From Opitutus sp. (GTDB taxonomy: Bacteria > Verrucomicrobiota > Verrucomicrobiia > Opitutales > Opitutaceae), in the NCBI GenBank assembly GCA_024707325.1, contig JANPZY010000004.1, positions 186,001 through 250,000 of the forward strand: 64,000 nt of DNA, in the 5' to 3' direction. The notes below the pieces were generated by a model. It was not told where the DNA came from. It made no database searches and worked only from the letters and a program-made list of their open reading frames with translations. Both the position numbers and the translations under genes were made by a program. This document shows positions 45,181 through 55,626 of the stretch, piece by piece; the stretch's first letter is position 1, and the number at the start of each line of letters is the position of its first letter.

Positions 45181-45567
45181 ATGTCCGTCACGATCCCTGA
45201 TCTCAGCTCGAAACTCGTCCTGCGTGGTATTCACGTCGACCTCACCGAAGCCATGAAGGCTTCGCTCACGACGAAAGCGGAACGGTTGTTTCGCCATGAA
45301 CCTGGCATCCTCCGCCTGCGCATCGATGTGGGCGTGGACAACACGCTTTCGCGGCGCCGTTTTGTGGCCAAAGGCTACGTGGACATCGCAGGCCCCGATC
45401 TCGCGGCGTCGACTTATCACGACGACGCCTACGCTGCGATGTCGCTGCTGATCACCAAGCTCGACCGCATGCTCCGCAAACGCGCGACGGCTCACCGCCG
45501 CACGCGGCACCGCGACGACATCCGCGTCCATCCGGCCGAGCCGGAAATGACGGACGCCCTCCGCTGA
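45181..45567 (+). CDS. hpf: ribosome hibernation-promoting factor (short HPF/RaiA family)
   Basis: 128 residues, the short type without the C-terminal dimerisation domain. The fold is recognisable from LVLRGIHVDLTEAMKASLTT, KAERLFRHEPGILRLRIDV, then YVDIAGPDLAASTYHDDAYA and MSLLITKLDRMLRKRATAHR. It binds the 30S decoding centre and silences ribosomes in stationary phase. The start is backed by GGAG 6 nt upstream and follows the structured leader. Confidence 0.9.
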   Translation: MSVTIPDLSSKLVLRGIHVDLTEAMKASLTTKAERLFRHEPGILRLRIDVGVDNTLSRRRFVAKGYVDIAGPDLAASTYHDDAYAAMSLLITKLDRMLRKRATAHRRTRHRDDIRVHPAEPEMTDALR

Positions 45568-45685
45568 TTCGTTTCAGCGCTTTTCGGCTTACGGCGTCAC
45601 CGGCCACGCGTCGGTGACGCTTCCTTGCGCACGCCCGGCGTGCGCCTTCCTCCACTGCGCCCTGCGCGAAACCTCCCTCCACGTC

Positions 45686-46705
45686 ATGATCAAACAACGC
45701 ACGCTCGGTCGCACTGACCTCAAAGTTTCCGAACTCTGCCTCGGCACGCTCAACTTCGGTTGGAAAACCGATGAAGCCACCTCCTTCGAAATCTTCGACG
45801 CGTTTTACGCCGCCGGGGGAAATTTCATCCAAGGCGCTGCCATCACGCCCACCTTCGCCCTGCCCTCCGCCTCCACGGCCGCGACCGAAGAAGTCATCGG
45901 CCGCTGGATGACCTCACGTCTCATTCCGCGCGAGAAACTCGTGCTCGGCACGCGCCTCAGCCTGCATCCGTCGCCGGGTGCCGGCGTAAATCTCGCGCAG
46001 TTGACCGCCCAAAGCGTCCGCGCGTCGATGCAGCGCCTCAACACCGATTATCTCGATCTGCTGATGTTCGAGTGGAACGAGCTGATGCTCCCCACGAGCG
46101 AGGTGCTCGAGGCCTTCGATGTCGCGCTGCGTCAGTGTTTCGTGCGCTACGTTGGCGCGTCGAATTTCGCAGCGTGGCGCGTGGCGGACTGCATTTCCCT
46201 CGCGTTCCAGCGCAACCAGCCGCGCATGGAGGCGCTGCAGGCGGACTATTCGCTCATGACACGTGCGCGCTTCGAACCGGAAGCGATGTCGCTCTGCGCT
46301 GAACAGCGTCTTGGCTTCATCGCCACGTCGCCGCTCGCCGGCGGATTCCTCACAACCCGCAAACGCACTGCCGAAGCCACGCCTTTGCTGCGCGATCGGT
46401 GGGCGCAGCGTTTCCGCAGCATCTATGGCGACGTCGCTTTGTCCGCGGTGGCCGAAGTCGCGGCGCGACACGAAGCCAGCCTGGCGGAGGTCGCGCTCGC
46501 GTGGGTGTTGCAGAATCCCACCGTCACGTCCGCGCTCGTGGGCGTGCGCTCCGGCGCCGAGATGCAGGAGCTCGCCCGCGCGTCGCAGCTCCGCCTGACG
46601 CCGCTCGATTTGCGCGAGCTCACCGCAGCGACCGAAACCGAGGAGGTGCGCATCGATTCCGATCTGCTCACTCGCGTCGGTGTCGAGTCGGTCGCGGCAA
46701 ACTGA
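45686..46705 (+). CDS. aldo/keto-reductase-fold protein lacking the catalytic tetrad
   Basis: 340 residues from the ATG at 45686. The fold is clearly AKR: RTLGRTDLKVSELCLGTLNF, ATEEVIGRWMTSRLIPREKL, SVRASMQRLNTDYLDLLMF, VRYVGASNFAAWRV, and ALAWVLQNPTVTSALVGVRS for cofactor binding. The four catalytic residues are replaced. Asp of NFxDTA is Gln49, Tyr is Thr54, Lys is Arg90 and His is Glu129. The NADPH-binding end seems intact. It may be a binding or regulatory protein, or an enzyme with different chemistry. It lies between hpf and nadE on the same strand. Confidence 0.85.
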   Translation: MIKQRTLGRTDLKVSELCLGTLNFGWKTDEATSFEIFDAFYAAGGNFIQGAAITPTFALPSASTAATEEVIGRWMTSRLIPREKLVLGTRLSLHPSPGAGVNLAQLTAQSVRASMQRLNTDYLDLLMFEWNELMLPTSEVLEAFDVALRQCFVRYVGASNFAAWRVADCISLAFQRNQPRMEALQADYSLMTRARFEPEAMSLCAEQRLGFIATSPLAGGFLTTRKRTAEATPLLRDRWAQRFRSIYGDVALSAVAEVAARHEASLAEVALAWVLQNPTVTSALVGVRSGAEMQELARASQLRLTPLDLRELTAATETEEVRIDSDLLTRVGVESVAAN

Positions 46706-46814
46706 TCTCATCTTCGCCGGGCGCGGCGATTCGCAGCCGCCTCGCCCGTGCGAACGATGATCGCCACCACGGAGTTGTCACGCGGTGCAATCCTATGCAG
46801 CGTGCGCCCGATCC

Positions 46815-48462
46815 ATGCGCATCGGCCTCGCCCAACTCAATCCCATCGTCGGCGATCTTCCCGGCAACCGCCGGAAAATCCTCGAGGCTTACACCCGTCT
46901 CGTCGACAACGGCGCCGAGCTGGTGGTGTTTCCCGAACTCGCCATCTGCGGCTACCCGCCGCGCGACCTGCTCTTCAAGCGTCGCTTCGTGCCCGATTGC
47001 GAGGAGTCGCTGCGCGAGATCGCCGCTGCCATCGGCGAAATCCCTGCGCTCATCGGCACCGTCGAGCAAAACCACACGGGCCACGGCCGCCCTGCGTTCA
47101 ACGCTGCGGCGTTCTGCCATCGCGGTCGCGTCGTCGCCACCGCGCACAAGTGCCTGCTGCCGACCTACGACGTGTTCGACGAGGACCGCTATTTCGAACC
47201 CGCCGCGAGTCCGCTCGTGATCGAACACGGCGGCCTTCGCATCGGCGTCACGATCTGCGAGGACATCTGGACGCATCCGTCGATCAGCACGCGCCGGCTC
47301 TACCGCGGCGTGAATCCGGTCGAACAACTCGCCGCGCAGCGCTGCGATCTGATGCTCAACCTGTCCGCGAGCCCGTGGCATTCCGACAAGAGCAACCTAC
47401 GCCACACGCTCATCGCCGACGCCGCGCGCGCGCGCTCCGCAGCCCGGTGGTTTACGTCAACGCCGTCGGCGGCAACGACGAGCTGATCTTCGACGGACGC
47501 AGTCTCGCGTTCGATAAAAACGGCAACATTCGCGCGAGCCTCGCCGCCTTCGCCGAGGAGTTTCGCGTGGTCGAGGTGAACGACGAATCCGCGAGCGCGG
47601 TTCCGGTGCCCGAACAGGACGAATGCCGCGATCTCTTCGACGCGCTCGTGCTCGGTCTGCGCGATTACGCGCACAAAAGCGGTTTCAAACGCGCGCTCAT
47701 CGCCCTCTCGGGCGGCATCGATTCCGCGCTCGTGGCGGTGATCGCCGTGCACGCCCTCGGCGCGGAAAACGTGATCGGCGTGTCGCTGCCGTCGGCGATT
47801 TCGTCGCAACACTCGCGCGACGATGCGCGCAAGCTCGCCGAAAATCTCGGCATCCGTTTCGAAACGATCGCGATCGCCGATGCCGTCGCTGCCACGGAGA
47901 AGTCGCTCGAACCGATCTTCGCCGGACACACCAAGGACGTGACCGAGGAAAACATCCAAGCGCGCATCCGCGGCGTCATCATGATGGCGCTCTCGAACAA
48001 GTTCGGCGCGCTGCTTCTCACCACCGGCAACAAGAGCGAGATCGCGGTCGGTTACTGCACGCTTTACGGCGACATGGCCGGCGGCCTCGCCGTGATCTCC
48101 GACGTTTTCAAAACGCAGGTTTACGCCCTCTCCCGCTGGATCAATCGCGAGCGCGAGATCATCCCGCACAACACGATCGAAAAACCGCCGTCCGCCGAGT
48201 TGCGTCCCGGCCAGGTCGATCAGGACAGCCTGCCGCCCTACGACGTGCTCGACGCGCTCCTGCGCGGCTACGTCGAGGAAGGTCTCCTCGCGCCGCGATC
48301 TCGTTGCGCAAGGTTTCTCCGAAGCGGTGGTCAACGACGTCGCGCGCAAGGTCGACCTCAACGAATACAAACGAAAACAAGCCGCGCCCGGTTTGAAAAC
48401 CACGCCCCTCGCCTTCGGCGTCGGCCGTCGCATCCCGATCGTCCAACGCTACGTGAGCTGAC
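46815..48462 (+). CDS. nadE: glutamine-dependent NAD+ synthetase (two apparent frameshifts)
   Basis: Starts at the ATG at 46815 ([17 protein letters not shown]). The nitrilase-type glutaminase domain has the Glu ([12 protein letters not shown]), Lys ([19 protein letters not shown]) and Cys (VTICEDIW) of the catalytic triad. The synthetase domain has the ATP pyrophosphatase loop [11 protein letters not shown] and [21 protein letters not shown]. The frame breaks in the CG-rich run 47421-47438 and near 48296, with one base missing at each. Restoring both gives ~549 residues ending PIVQRYVS, the normal length. This is usually an essential gene, so sequencing error is more likely than inactivation. 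Confidence 0.85.
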
Positions 48463-48592
48463 CCGAGCCACATGGCGCACCGGCTCGAGCCCGAGTGCGT
48501 CCCGAGTCGAGCCAAGGTCCGCACCGAGTCGGGACAAGGAGCGTCCCACGTCGCGACCAGGTGCGGCAGGCGTCGAGCCAAGGTGCGCACCG
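48461..48592 (+). repeat. 11-bp-period repeat array C (12 units)
   Basis: It begins inside the nadE stop codon and runs 12 units of 11 bp, for example CATGGCGCACC, GAGTGCGTCCC, GAGTCGAGCCA, AGGTCCGCACC, GAGTCGGGACA and AGGTGCGCACC. It reads in the sense of nadE. Confidence 0.72.
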
Positions 48593-48603
48593 GGCCGGAA
48601 TTG

Positions 48604-48715
48604 CTCACGGAAGCACCGAAACACAGAAGAGAACGAGGAAGCTCAGAGGCGTTTTCTCCGTGCACTCTGTGGCCGGAAATTCCGCCTCCCTGCTTCCGTG
48701 TTTCCGCGATTAATT
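48604..48715. repeat. inverted repeat, CACGGAAGCAC type
   Basis: The left arm CTCACGGAAGCACCGAAACAC (in two blocks from 48604) is opposed by GCTTCCGTGTTTCCGCGATT ending near 48712. It is related to 21380-21551. With array C it fills the 327 bp between nadE and the next gene. Confidence 0.6.
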
Positions 48716-48789
48716 CTGTTCGCGCGACGAATCGGGTTTTGCGTCACGGCACGTAGCGCGGCTCAAATGGGGCCGCTGATTTCTCCCTC

Positions 48790-49016
48790 ATGCCCATCAA
48801 AATCTTCGGCGCTCTTCTTCTTCTCAGTGCGTTTCTGCTGCGCTGGGGCATGGTGCGCGATCAGATGCGCGGTTTCACCGGACCGAAACACCGTCGCATC
48901 TTTCGCGAGCAAAACCGCACGCGATTTTTGCTGGCCGTTTACACGCAAGGCACCTGCGCATTGATCTGCGCAATCGCCGGCGCGGCCTGTTTAGCCCATA
49001 CTCTTCTCATTCGACG

Positions 49017-49020
<4 letters not shown>
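48790..49020 (+). CDS. small membrane protein coupled to hemL
   Basis: 76 residues with two hydrophobic segments (~4-20, [17 protein letters not shown], and ~48-70, [22 protein letters not shown]) joined by a basic, Arg-rich loop ([20 protein letters not shown]). I do not recognise the family. Its stop overlaps the hemL start by 4 nt (ATGA), so hemL translation is probably coupled to it. The topology would place the basic loop in the cytoplasm. Confidence 0.6.
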
Positions 49021-50291
<1,271 letters not shown>

Positions 50292-50340
50292 GTTGGCGGA
50301 AACTTTCAAAGTTTAGCTCAGTTTAGCCGTTATCACGATC

Positions 50341-52089
50341 ATGGCCGTCCGCACTCTCGCCCGTCTCGCCGCGTTCTTCTGCATCGTTGTTTCGGCCGTG
50401 TCGGCAACGCAACCGACCACCCGGGAGATTCTTCCGCTGAGCGAGTTGCGCGCCGGCCAAAAGGGCGAGGTCTGGACGGTGTTTCGCGGCACCGAGCCGG
50501 AACCGTTTACGGTCGAGATCACGGGCGTGGTGCAAAACGCGCTCGGTCCCGGCAAGTCGCTGATCCTCGCGGAGCTCACCGATGAGCGCGTCCAAAAAAT
50601 GGGCGCGGTCGCGGGCATGAGCGGCAGCCCGCTCTACGTGAACGGCAAACTCGCGGGCGCGCTCAGCTATCAGGTGCAGCGTTTCGAAACCGTCCGCTAC
50701 GCGGGTTTTACGCCGGCCGCCGATCTCGCCGAAGTCGAGGCCAAGGCCATCGCGTCCGCCGCGGCGCCGTCCGGTGAATCCTCGGTCATCGCGTCCACTG
50801 GCATGCAGCCGCTGCGTCCGGTGTTCACCTTGAGCGGTTTGAGTCCGGCGGTCGCGGAGCTTTTCGCGCCGAAACTCGCGGCGCTCGGCCTCACGACCAC
50901 GTCGCTCGGTGGCAGCCTCTCGTCGGACGGCGACGGCGTATCCAATTTTCAAGCACCGCCGCTTCGTCCGGGTGGCGCGGTCGCGGTCGCACTGGCCACG
51001 GGCGACATCACGCTCGCCGGCACCGGCACGGTCTCGACGATCGACGGTGAGAACATGACGGCGTTCGGCCACCCGATGATGTCGCTCGGTCACGTCGCGC
51101 TGCCGATGTGCGCCGCGGAGATCGTTACGATTCTGCCGTCGAACATGCAGTCGATCAAGGTGGCCAACACCGGCCCCGTGATCGGCACGATCAGCCAGGA
51201 CCGGCTTTCCGCGGTTTCGGGCACGCTGGGCGCCGGTCCGGAAATGACGGATGTCGAAGTGATCGTGAAATCGAGCGGCGCAGAGCAACGCACGCTGAAA
51301 TTCTCGGTCGCGCGCCAGGAGTTTCTCACGCCCGTGCTCGTCGCCACCGGCGTCAGCCAGGCGATCCTCGGCTCCAACGAAGCCGGCCTGAGCAAGGGCT
51401 TTCTTCTCAGCAGCGACATCAGCTTCCCGTCGAAGCCGCTGCTCGCCACGCGGGCGCTGTATTCCGGCCCACAGGGTTTCCAGCAGGGACTCAACCAGTT
51501 CGTGCAGGACCTCGCGCAGAACCTGCAGAATCCCTACGAGAAAACGTTTCCGCACCGGGTCGTGTTCACGGTCGAGGCGCTCGAGCAGAGCCCGATCGTG
51601 ACGCTCGACATGTTCCAGCTCTCGCGCACGACCGCGCGTGGCGGAGACATCGTGCAGGCCACGCTCGCCTGGCGCGATTACCAAGGTGGCTCGCATCGGC
51701 AGGTGATCGACATCCCGGTGGATCCCGCGTGGGTCGGCCGCACGGTTGATGTGGTGCTCGCGCCCGGCCCGGTGCTTGACGAACTTTCCGGACGTCCGCG
51801 CACGATTTCCGCCGCGCAGCTTCGCAGCTTCGACGCGTATCTCGCCGCGCTGCGCAGCGAACGCGCACCGGACGGCCTCTCGCTCGCGGTGGTCGAGCGC
51901 ACGAGCCTTTTCACCGATCAGACGAGCGCCACGCCCGATGCACCCGATTCCATCGAGCGCATCGCACGCACGGCCGATGAAGCCCGCTTCCGCCAGGTCG
52001 AGGCCGTCGCCGCCCTTTGGGAGACGCACGTGCTGCCGGGCAAACTCTCTTCGGCCACGCTTCGCCGGTCGCTGACGATCGTCGAGTAA
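50341..52089 (+). CDS. SpoIVB-type (S55) serine peptidase domain protein, secreted
   Basis: 582 residues. The signal peptide is ~1-22. The S55 core has the nucleophile motif MGAVAGMSGSPLYVNGKLAG (Ser96) and the His motif GENMTAFGHPM. In sporulating Firmicutes SpoIVB carries a PDZ domain; here none is obvious, and the C-terminal ~200 residues look like a beta-rich accessory domain. Outside sporulators the role of this family is unclear. The next gene starts 41 bp downstream on the same strand and is probably cotranscribed. Confidence 0.82.
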   Translation: MAVRTLARLAAFFCIVVSAVSATQPTTREILPLSELRAGQKGEVWTVFRGTEPEPFTVEITGVVQNALGPGKSLILAELTDERVQKMGAVAGMSGSPLYVNGKLAGALSYQVQRFETVRYAGFTPAADLAEVEAKAIASAAAPSGESSVIASTGMQPLRPVFTLSGLSPAVAELFAPKLAALGLTTTSLGGSLSSDGDGVSNFQAPPLRPGGAVAVALATGDITLAGTGTVSTIDGENMTAFGHPMMSLGHVALPMCAAEIVTILPSNMQSIKVANTGPVIGTISQDRLSAVSGTLGAGPEMTDVEVIVKSSGAEQRTLKFSVARQEFLTPVLVATGVSQAILGSNEAGLSKGFLLSSDISFPSKPLLATRALYSGPQGFQQGLNQFVQDLAQNLQNPYEKTFPHRVVFTVEALEQSPIVTLDMFQLSRTTARGGDIVQATLAWRDYQGGSHRQVIDIPVDPAWVGRTVDVVLAPGPVLDELSGRPRTISAAQLRSFDAYLAALRSERAPDGLSLAVVERTSLFTDQTSATPDAPDSIERIARTADEARFRQVEAVAALWETHVLPGKLSSATLRRSLTIVE

Positions 52090-52130
52090 TTCGTGTTTGG
52101 CTCCGTCGCTGCGCGGAGTTGATTTCTCTC

Positions 52131-54383
52131 ATGGCTCTTTCTCTCCCCGTCGGAGGTCGTCGCCTCCTCACGTGCTTTTTCGCCGTCGCCGCCCTCGCCG
52201 GCGCTGAGCCGCTCTCGAAGCGCACCGATCTCGACTTCTTTGCCGAAGTGCCGAGCCGCGATCTGAAGGGCCTCGCGACGCGCTCCGATGGGCGCCTCGT
52301 CGCCGGTCCTTCGCTTTCCGAACTGCGCGGTCCGGCGCCCGCCGATCTGCTCTGGACGATCGCACCCGCCGGCGAACCGGATCGCTGGCTGCTCGGCACG
52401 GGACCGGACGCAAAAATTTTCGAAGTCACGGTCGATCGCGGCGCGCTCACCTACTCGACCCGCGAGATCATCAAACTCGAAGGCTCGCACGTCTTCGCGC
52501 TCAAGCGACTGCCCGGCGGATCCATCCTCGCCGGCACCTCGCCGGGCAGCGCGATTTCCTTGATCAACGACGATAAACTGGTCGCGCGCATCCCGCTGCC
52601 GGCGGATTCGATCTTCGACATCCTGCTGCTCGACGGCCGCACCGCGCTCGTCGCCACGGGCAATCCCGGCCGCATTTACCGCGTCAGCCTCTCGGAGTTT
52701 GCGGCAGCCGGCGTCATCACCGAGCGCATCACCGACAAAGCCGAACTCGAGAGCCACGGCATCACGCTCTTTGGCGAAATCCGCGATCGCAACGTCCGCC
52801 GTCTCGCGCGTTTTCCGGATGGTCGCGTGGTCGCGGGCTCCGCGCCGCGCGGTAACATCTACGTTTTCCCCGAGCTCGGTGGCGCGCCCTCGATCCTTCA
52901 GGAGAACCGCGACGCGGAAGTCACCGATCTGCTCGTCCAACCCAACGGCGATCTCTACGCCGCGCTCACGTTCACCGCGCAAGCGAGTGAGATGCGCATG
53001 GCGCCTCCGCAGAAGCCCACGAAGGACGAAGCCGAGGCGCTCTTCACGTCCGCGTTCAGCGGCGGCGAGCGTTTCAGCGGCCGTGCCTCCGTGATCTGGA
53101 TTCCGTGGAACGGGTTTCCCGAAACACTCACCTCGCGCGGCAACACCGCCGTCTACGGCCTCGCTCGCCAACAGGACACGCTCCTCATCGCGGGCGGCGA
53201 ACAAGGCGAACTCCTCGGCTTCGATCTCGCCCAGCGACTTTCGCTTACGTTCGCGGGCAGCCCGTCGTCGCAGCTCAACGGCATTGCCGCTGATCCCAAC
53301 CACGCCGACAGTTTTCTCGTTTTGCACAACAACGCCCCCGGCTTCGCGCTGCTCGACTTCAACACGCGCGTCGCGCGCACGGCCGAGACGCGCCGCCTCG
53401 ATCTTGGCGGTCCCGCGCGGATCGGCGCGTTGCGCTTTGATCGCCTGCGCCATCTCGAGCCCGGACAACTCTCGGTCGAGATCCGCACGAGCAACGGCAG
53501 CGACGCCGTCGAAGGCTGGTCTGCGTGGACGGCGTTGCGTCACCACGACGGCGGTTGGGCGCTGCCCGATCTTCGCGGACGCTTCGTCCGGTTCCGCTTT
53601 TCGCTGCCCGCGTCGGCGACGGAGGCGCAGCTCGACAAAGCCGCGCTCTTCTCGCTCCCGCAAAACCGTCGTCCGCAACTGCAGGATTTCCGCGTGCTCT
53701 CGCCCAACTTCGCGATCGTGCCGCCCTCGGACTCGCCGATGCCGTTCACGACCACGCTCGGCCAGCTCATGCAGGGCTCCCGCGAACGCGACGCCGACCG
53801 CCGCCGCAGCGCGCTGCTCAGCAGTGCCGTCCTGCCCTCACCGGGCATGCAGGCCGTTTTCTGGACGGCCGGAGATCCCGACGGCGACACGCTTGTCACC
53901 AGTTTTTCAATACGCCGTGACGGCGAAGACAGCTGGACGGACCTGGTCGTGGACACCCCGGAATCCTTCGTCCAGTTCGACACCTCGCACCTGCCCGATG
54001 GCGTTTATCTCTCGCGCCTTGTGATCCGCGAAACCGATCCGCGTCCGGCGAACGAGCGACTCGAAGCGACGTTCGAGACCGACAATCTCGTCGTCGATCA
54101 CACGCCGCCCAGTTTGATCGACACCACCGCGGAGCGCCGCGAGGCGCATGTCGTGGTCACCGTGCGCGGGCGCGACGCGCTCTCGCTCCTCGAAGCCGCC
54201 GAGCTGACGTTCAACAACGGTTTCCGTGTGCAATCCGAACAACCGTCCGACGGGATTCGCGACAGCCGGGAGGAGACTTTCGTCTTCGAAGTTCCCCTCG
54301 CGCGCGTCAGCAACGCCACGTCGGTGGAAGTCACACTCTACGACGCCGCGGGCAACGCCGTCAGCCGCCGGTTGAAGTTGTAG
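52131..54383 (+). CDS. secreted beta-propeller-like protein of unknown function
   Basis: 750 residues from the ATG at 52131, with a signal peptide (~1-25) ending in AALAGAEP. Residues ~40-440 consist of repeats such as GSHVFALKRLPGGSILAGTS, VRRLARFPDGRVVAGSAPRG and GRIYRV, which suggest a beta-propeller of about seven blades. The C-terminal ~300 residues look like two or three beta-sandwich domains (GDPDGDTLVTSFSIRRDGED, PDGVYLSRLVIRETDPRPAN) of fibronectin III type. No catalytic motif is visible. It follows the S55 peptidase and may be its substrate or partner. Confidence 0.7.
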   Translation: MALSLPVGGRRLLTCFFAVAALAGAEPLSKRTDLDFFAEVPSRDLKGLATRSDGRLVAGPSLSELRGPAPADLLWTIAPAGEPDRWLLGTGPDAKIFEVTVDRGALTYSTREIIKLEGSHVFALKRLPGGSILAGTSPGSAISLINDDKLVARIPLPADSIFDILLLDGRTALVATGNPGRIYRVSLSEFAAAGVITERITDKAELESHGITLFGEIRDRNVRRLARFPDGRVVAGSAPRGNIYVFPELGGAPSILQENRDAEVTDLLVQPNGDLYAALTFTAQASEMRMAPPQKPTKDEAEALFTSAFSGGERFSGRASVIWIPWNGFPETLTSRGNTAVYGLARQQDTLLIAGGEQGELLGFDLAQRLSLTFAGSPSSQLNGIAADPNHADSFLVLHNNAPGFALLDFNTRVARTAETRRLDLGGPARIGALRFDRLRHLEPGQLSVEIRTSNGSDAVEGWSAWTALRHHDGGWALPDLRGRFVRFRFSLPASATEAQLDKAALFSLPQNRRPQLQDFRVLSPNFAIVPPSDSPMPFTTTLGQLMQGSRERDADRRRSALLSSAVLPSPGMQAVFWTAGDPDGDTLVTSFSIRRDGEDSWTDLVVDTPESFVQFDTSHLPDGVYLSRLVIRETDPRPANERLEATFETDNLVVDHTPPSLIDTTAERREAHVVVTVRGRDALSLLEAAELTFNNGFRVQSEQPSDGIRDSREETFVFEVPLARVSNATSVEVTLYDAAGNAVSRRLKL

Positions 54384-54406
54384 AAGGGCCTTTGCGCCCG
54401 TTCATC

Positions 54407-54500
54407 GTCATTCTGAGCGAAGCGAAGAGTCCATTTGGAGTCTCGTCGCACGCAGCGGTTACGCAGCGTAAACCGGATTCTTCGCTTCGCTCAGAATGAC
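54407..54500. repeat. dispersed inverted repeat, ATTCTGAGCGAAGCGAAG type
   Basis: The 26-bp arms 54407-54432 and 54475-54500 pair with one mismatch; the core is ATTCTGAGCGAAGCGAAG. A second hairpin (GGTTACGC/GCGTAACC-like) lies in the loop. It is placed between the convergent propeller and recombinase genes. A single arm of the same family is at 60629-60655. Confidence 0.75.
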
Positions 54501-54532
54501 AAACCAAAGGGGGCGCGATCCCCTTTCGCGCG

Positions 54533-55474
54533 TTAGGCTCGCGGGTGCGCCTTGGCGTGGACTTCCTTGAGCCGCGCGATGCTCACGTGCGTGTAAACCT
54601 GCGTCGTCGCGAGCTGCGCGTGACCAAGCAGTTCCTGCACGAGGCGCAGATCTGCGCCGGCGTTCAGCAGATGCGTCGCATACGAATGACGCAACTTGTG
54701 CGGCGTCAGGTCCATCGGCAGCTCCGCGAGCGCGAGATAACGCTTCAACAACAACTGCACCTGACGCACGGCGAGTCGTTCACGCTTTTCGTTGACCACA
54801 ACCGGAGCTGACGGACCGGCGTCGCGCGCGAACTCGGCGCGAAATTTCTGCAGCACCTGCAGCGCGACTTTGCCCAGCGGACACAGCCGCTCCTTGCGGC
54901 CTTTGCCGAGCACGCGCGCCACGCCGCTATCGAACTCGATGTGTCCGTAGTTGAGGCCGGTGACTTCGCTCACGCGCAAGCCGCCGCCGTAGATCAACTC
55001 CATCACCAGGCGATCGCGCCACGCCGTGAAGGGATCGATCGCTTCGTTTTCGAGCAGACGCTGCGGGCCCGCGAGCAGCCGCTTCATTTGCTCTTCGGTG
55101 AGAAACTTCGGCAGCCGTTTTTCCAGTTTCGGCAGCGGCACACCCACCCACGGATTACGCTGCACGCGTCCACGCCGCAGCCAGAATTTGAACAACGCGC
55201 GCAGACCCGACACGTGATTGTGCAGCGTGCGCCGGCTGAACCGCCGCTGCGCTTCGATGACGAAATCGCGCAGCTCGCGGGATTCGAGCGACTCGAAATC
55301 CCCCTCGTCGCGACCGGACTGTTTCATCCAACGATAGAAATCCTCAAACGCCTGCCGGTAGTTGCGCACGGTGTAGCCGGAGTAACGGCGCTCGTGGGCG
55401 AGAAACGTCTCAAACGGCGTCCACCACTCCGCCATCACTTCCGGCGGCACGGCTAAAGGTGCGTCGTCACTCAT
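54533..55474 (-). CDS. xerC: tyrosine recombinase XerC/XerD
   Basis: 313 residues. The N-terminal SAM-like domain is [20 protein letters not shown]. The catalytic Arg is in [12 protein letters not shown], the Lys in [12 protein letters not shown], His-x-x-Arg in [14 protein letters not shown], and His and Tyr in [16 protein letters not shown]. It resolves chromosome dimers at dif with a partner Xer. Whether it is XerC or XerD cannot be decided from the sequence alone. The start region adjoins repeat array D. Confidence 0.9.
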   Translation of the reverse strand: MSDDAPLAVPPEVMAEWWTPFETFLAHERRYSGYTVRNYRQAFEDFYRWMKQSGRDEGDFESLESRELRDFVIEAQRRFSRRTLHNHVSGLRALFKFWLRRGRVQRNPWVGVPLPKLEKRLPKFLTEEQMKRLLAGPQRLLENEAIDPFTAWRDRLVMELIYGGGLRVSEVTGLNYGHIEFDSGVARVLGKGRKERLCPLGKVALQVLQKFRAEFARDAGPSAPVVVNEKRERLAVRQVQLLLKRYLALAELPMDLTPHKLRHSYATHLLNAGADLRLVQELLGHAQLATTQVYTHVSIARLKEVHAKAHPRA

Positions 55475-55483
55475 GCCGCTTCA

Positions 55484-55626
55484 TGGCGCGATTCGGTGCG
55501 CACTGTGTCCCGACCTTGGACGCACCGTGGCGCGACCCGGTCCGCAACCTGTCCCGACTTGGTGCGCACCTTGGCATGACTCGGTCCGCACTCAGGCTTG
55601 AGTCGAGCCGACCTTGGACTCGACCG
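55484..55626 (-). repeat. 11-bp-period repeat array D (13 units) overlapping the 3' end of mazG
   Basis: 13 units of 11 bp, for example GGTGCGCACTG, TGTCCCGACCT, TGGACGCACCG, GGTCCGCAACC and GGTGCGCACCT. The mazG stop (55592-55594) and its last codons fall inside the array, as at the amylase. In the sense of mazG the units read AGGTGCGCACC and GAGTCGGGACA like the others. The array also covers most of the 117 bp between mazG and the recombinase gene. Confidence 0.72.
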
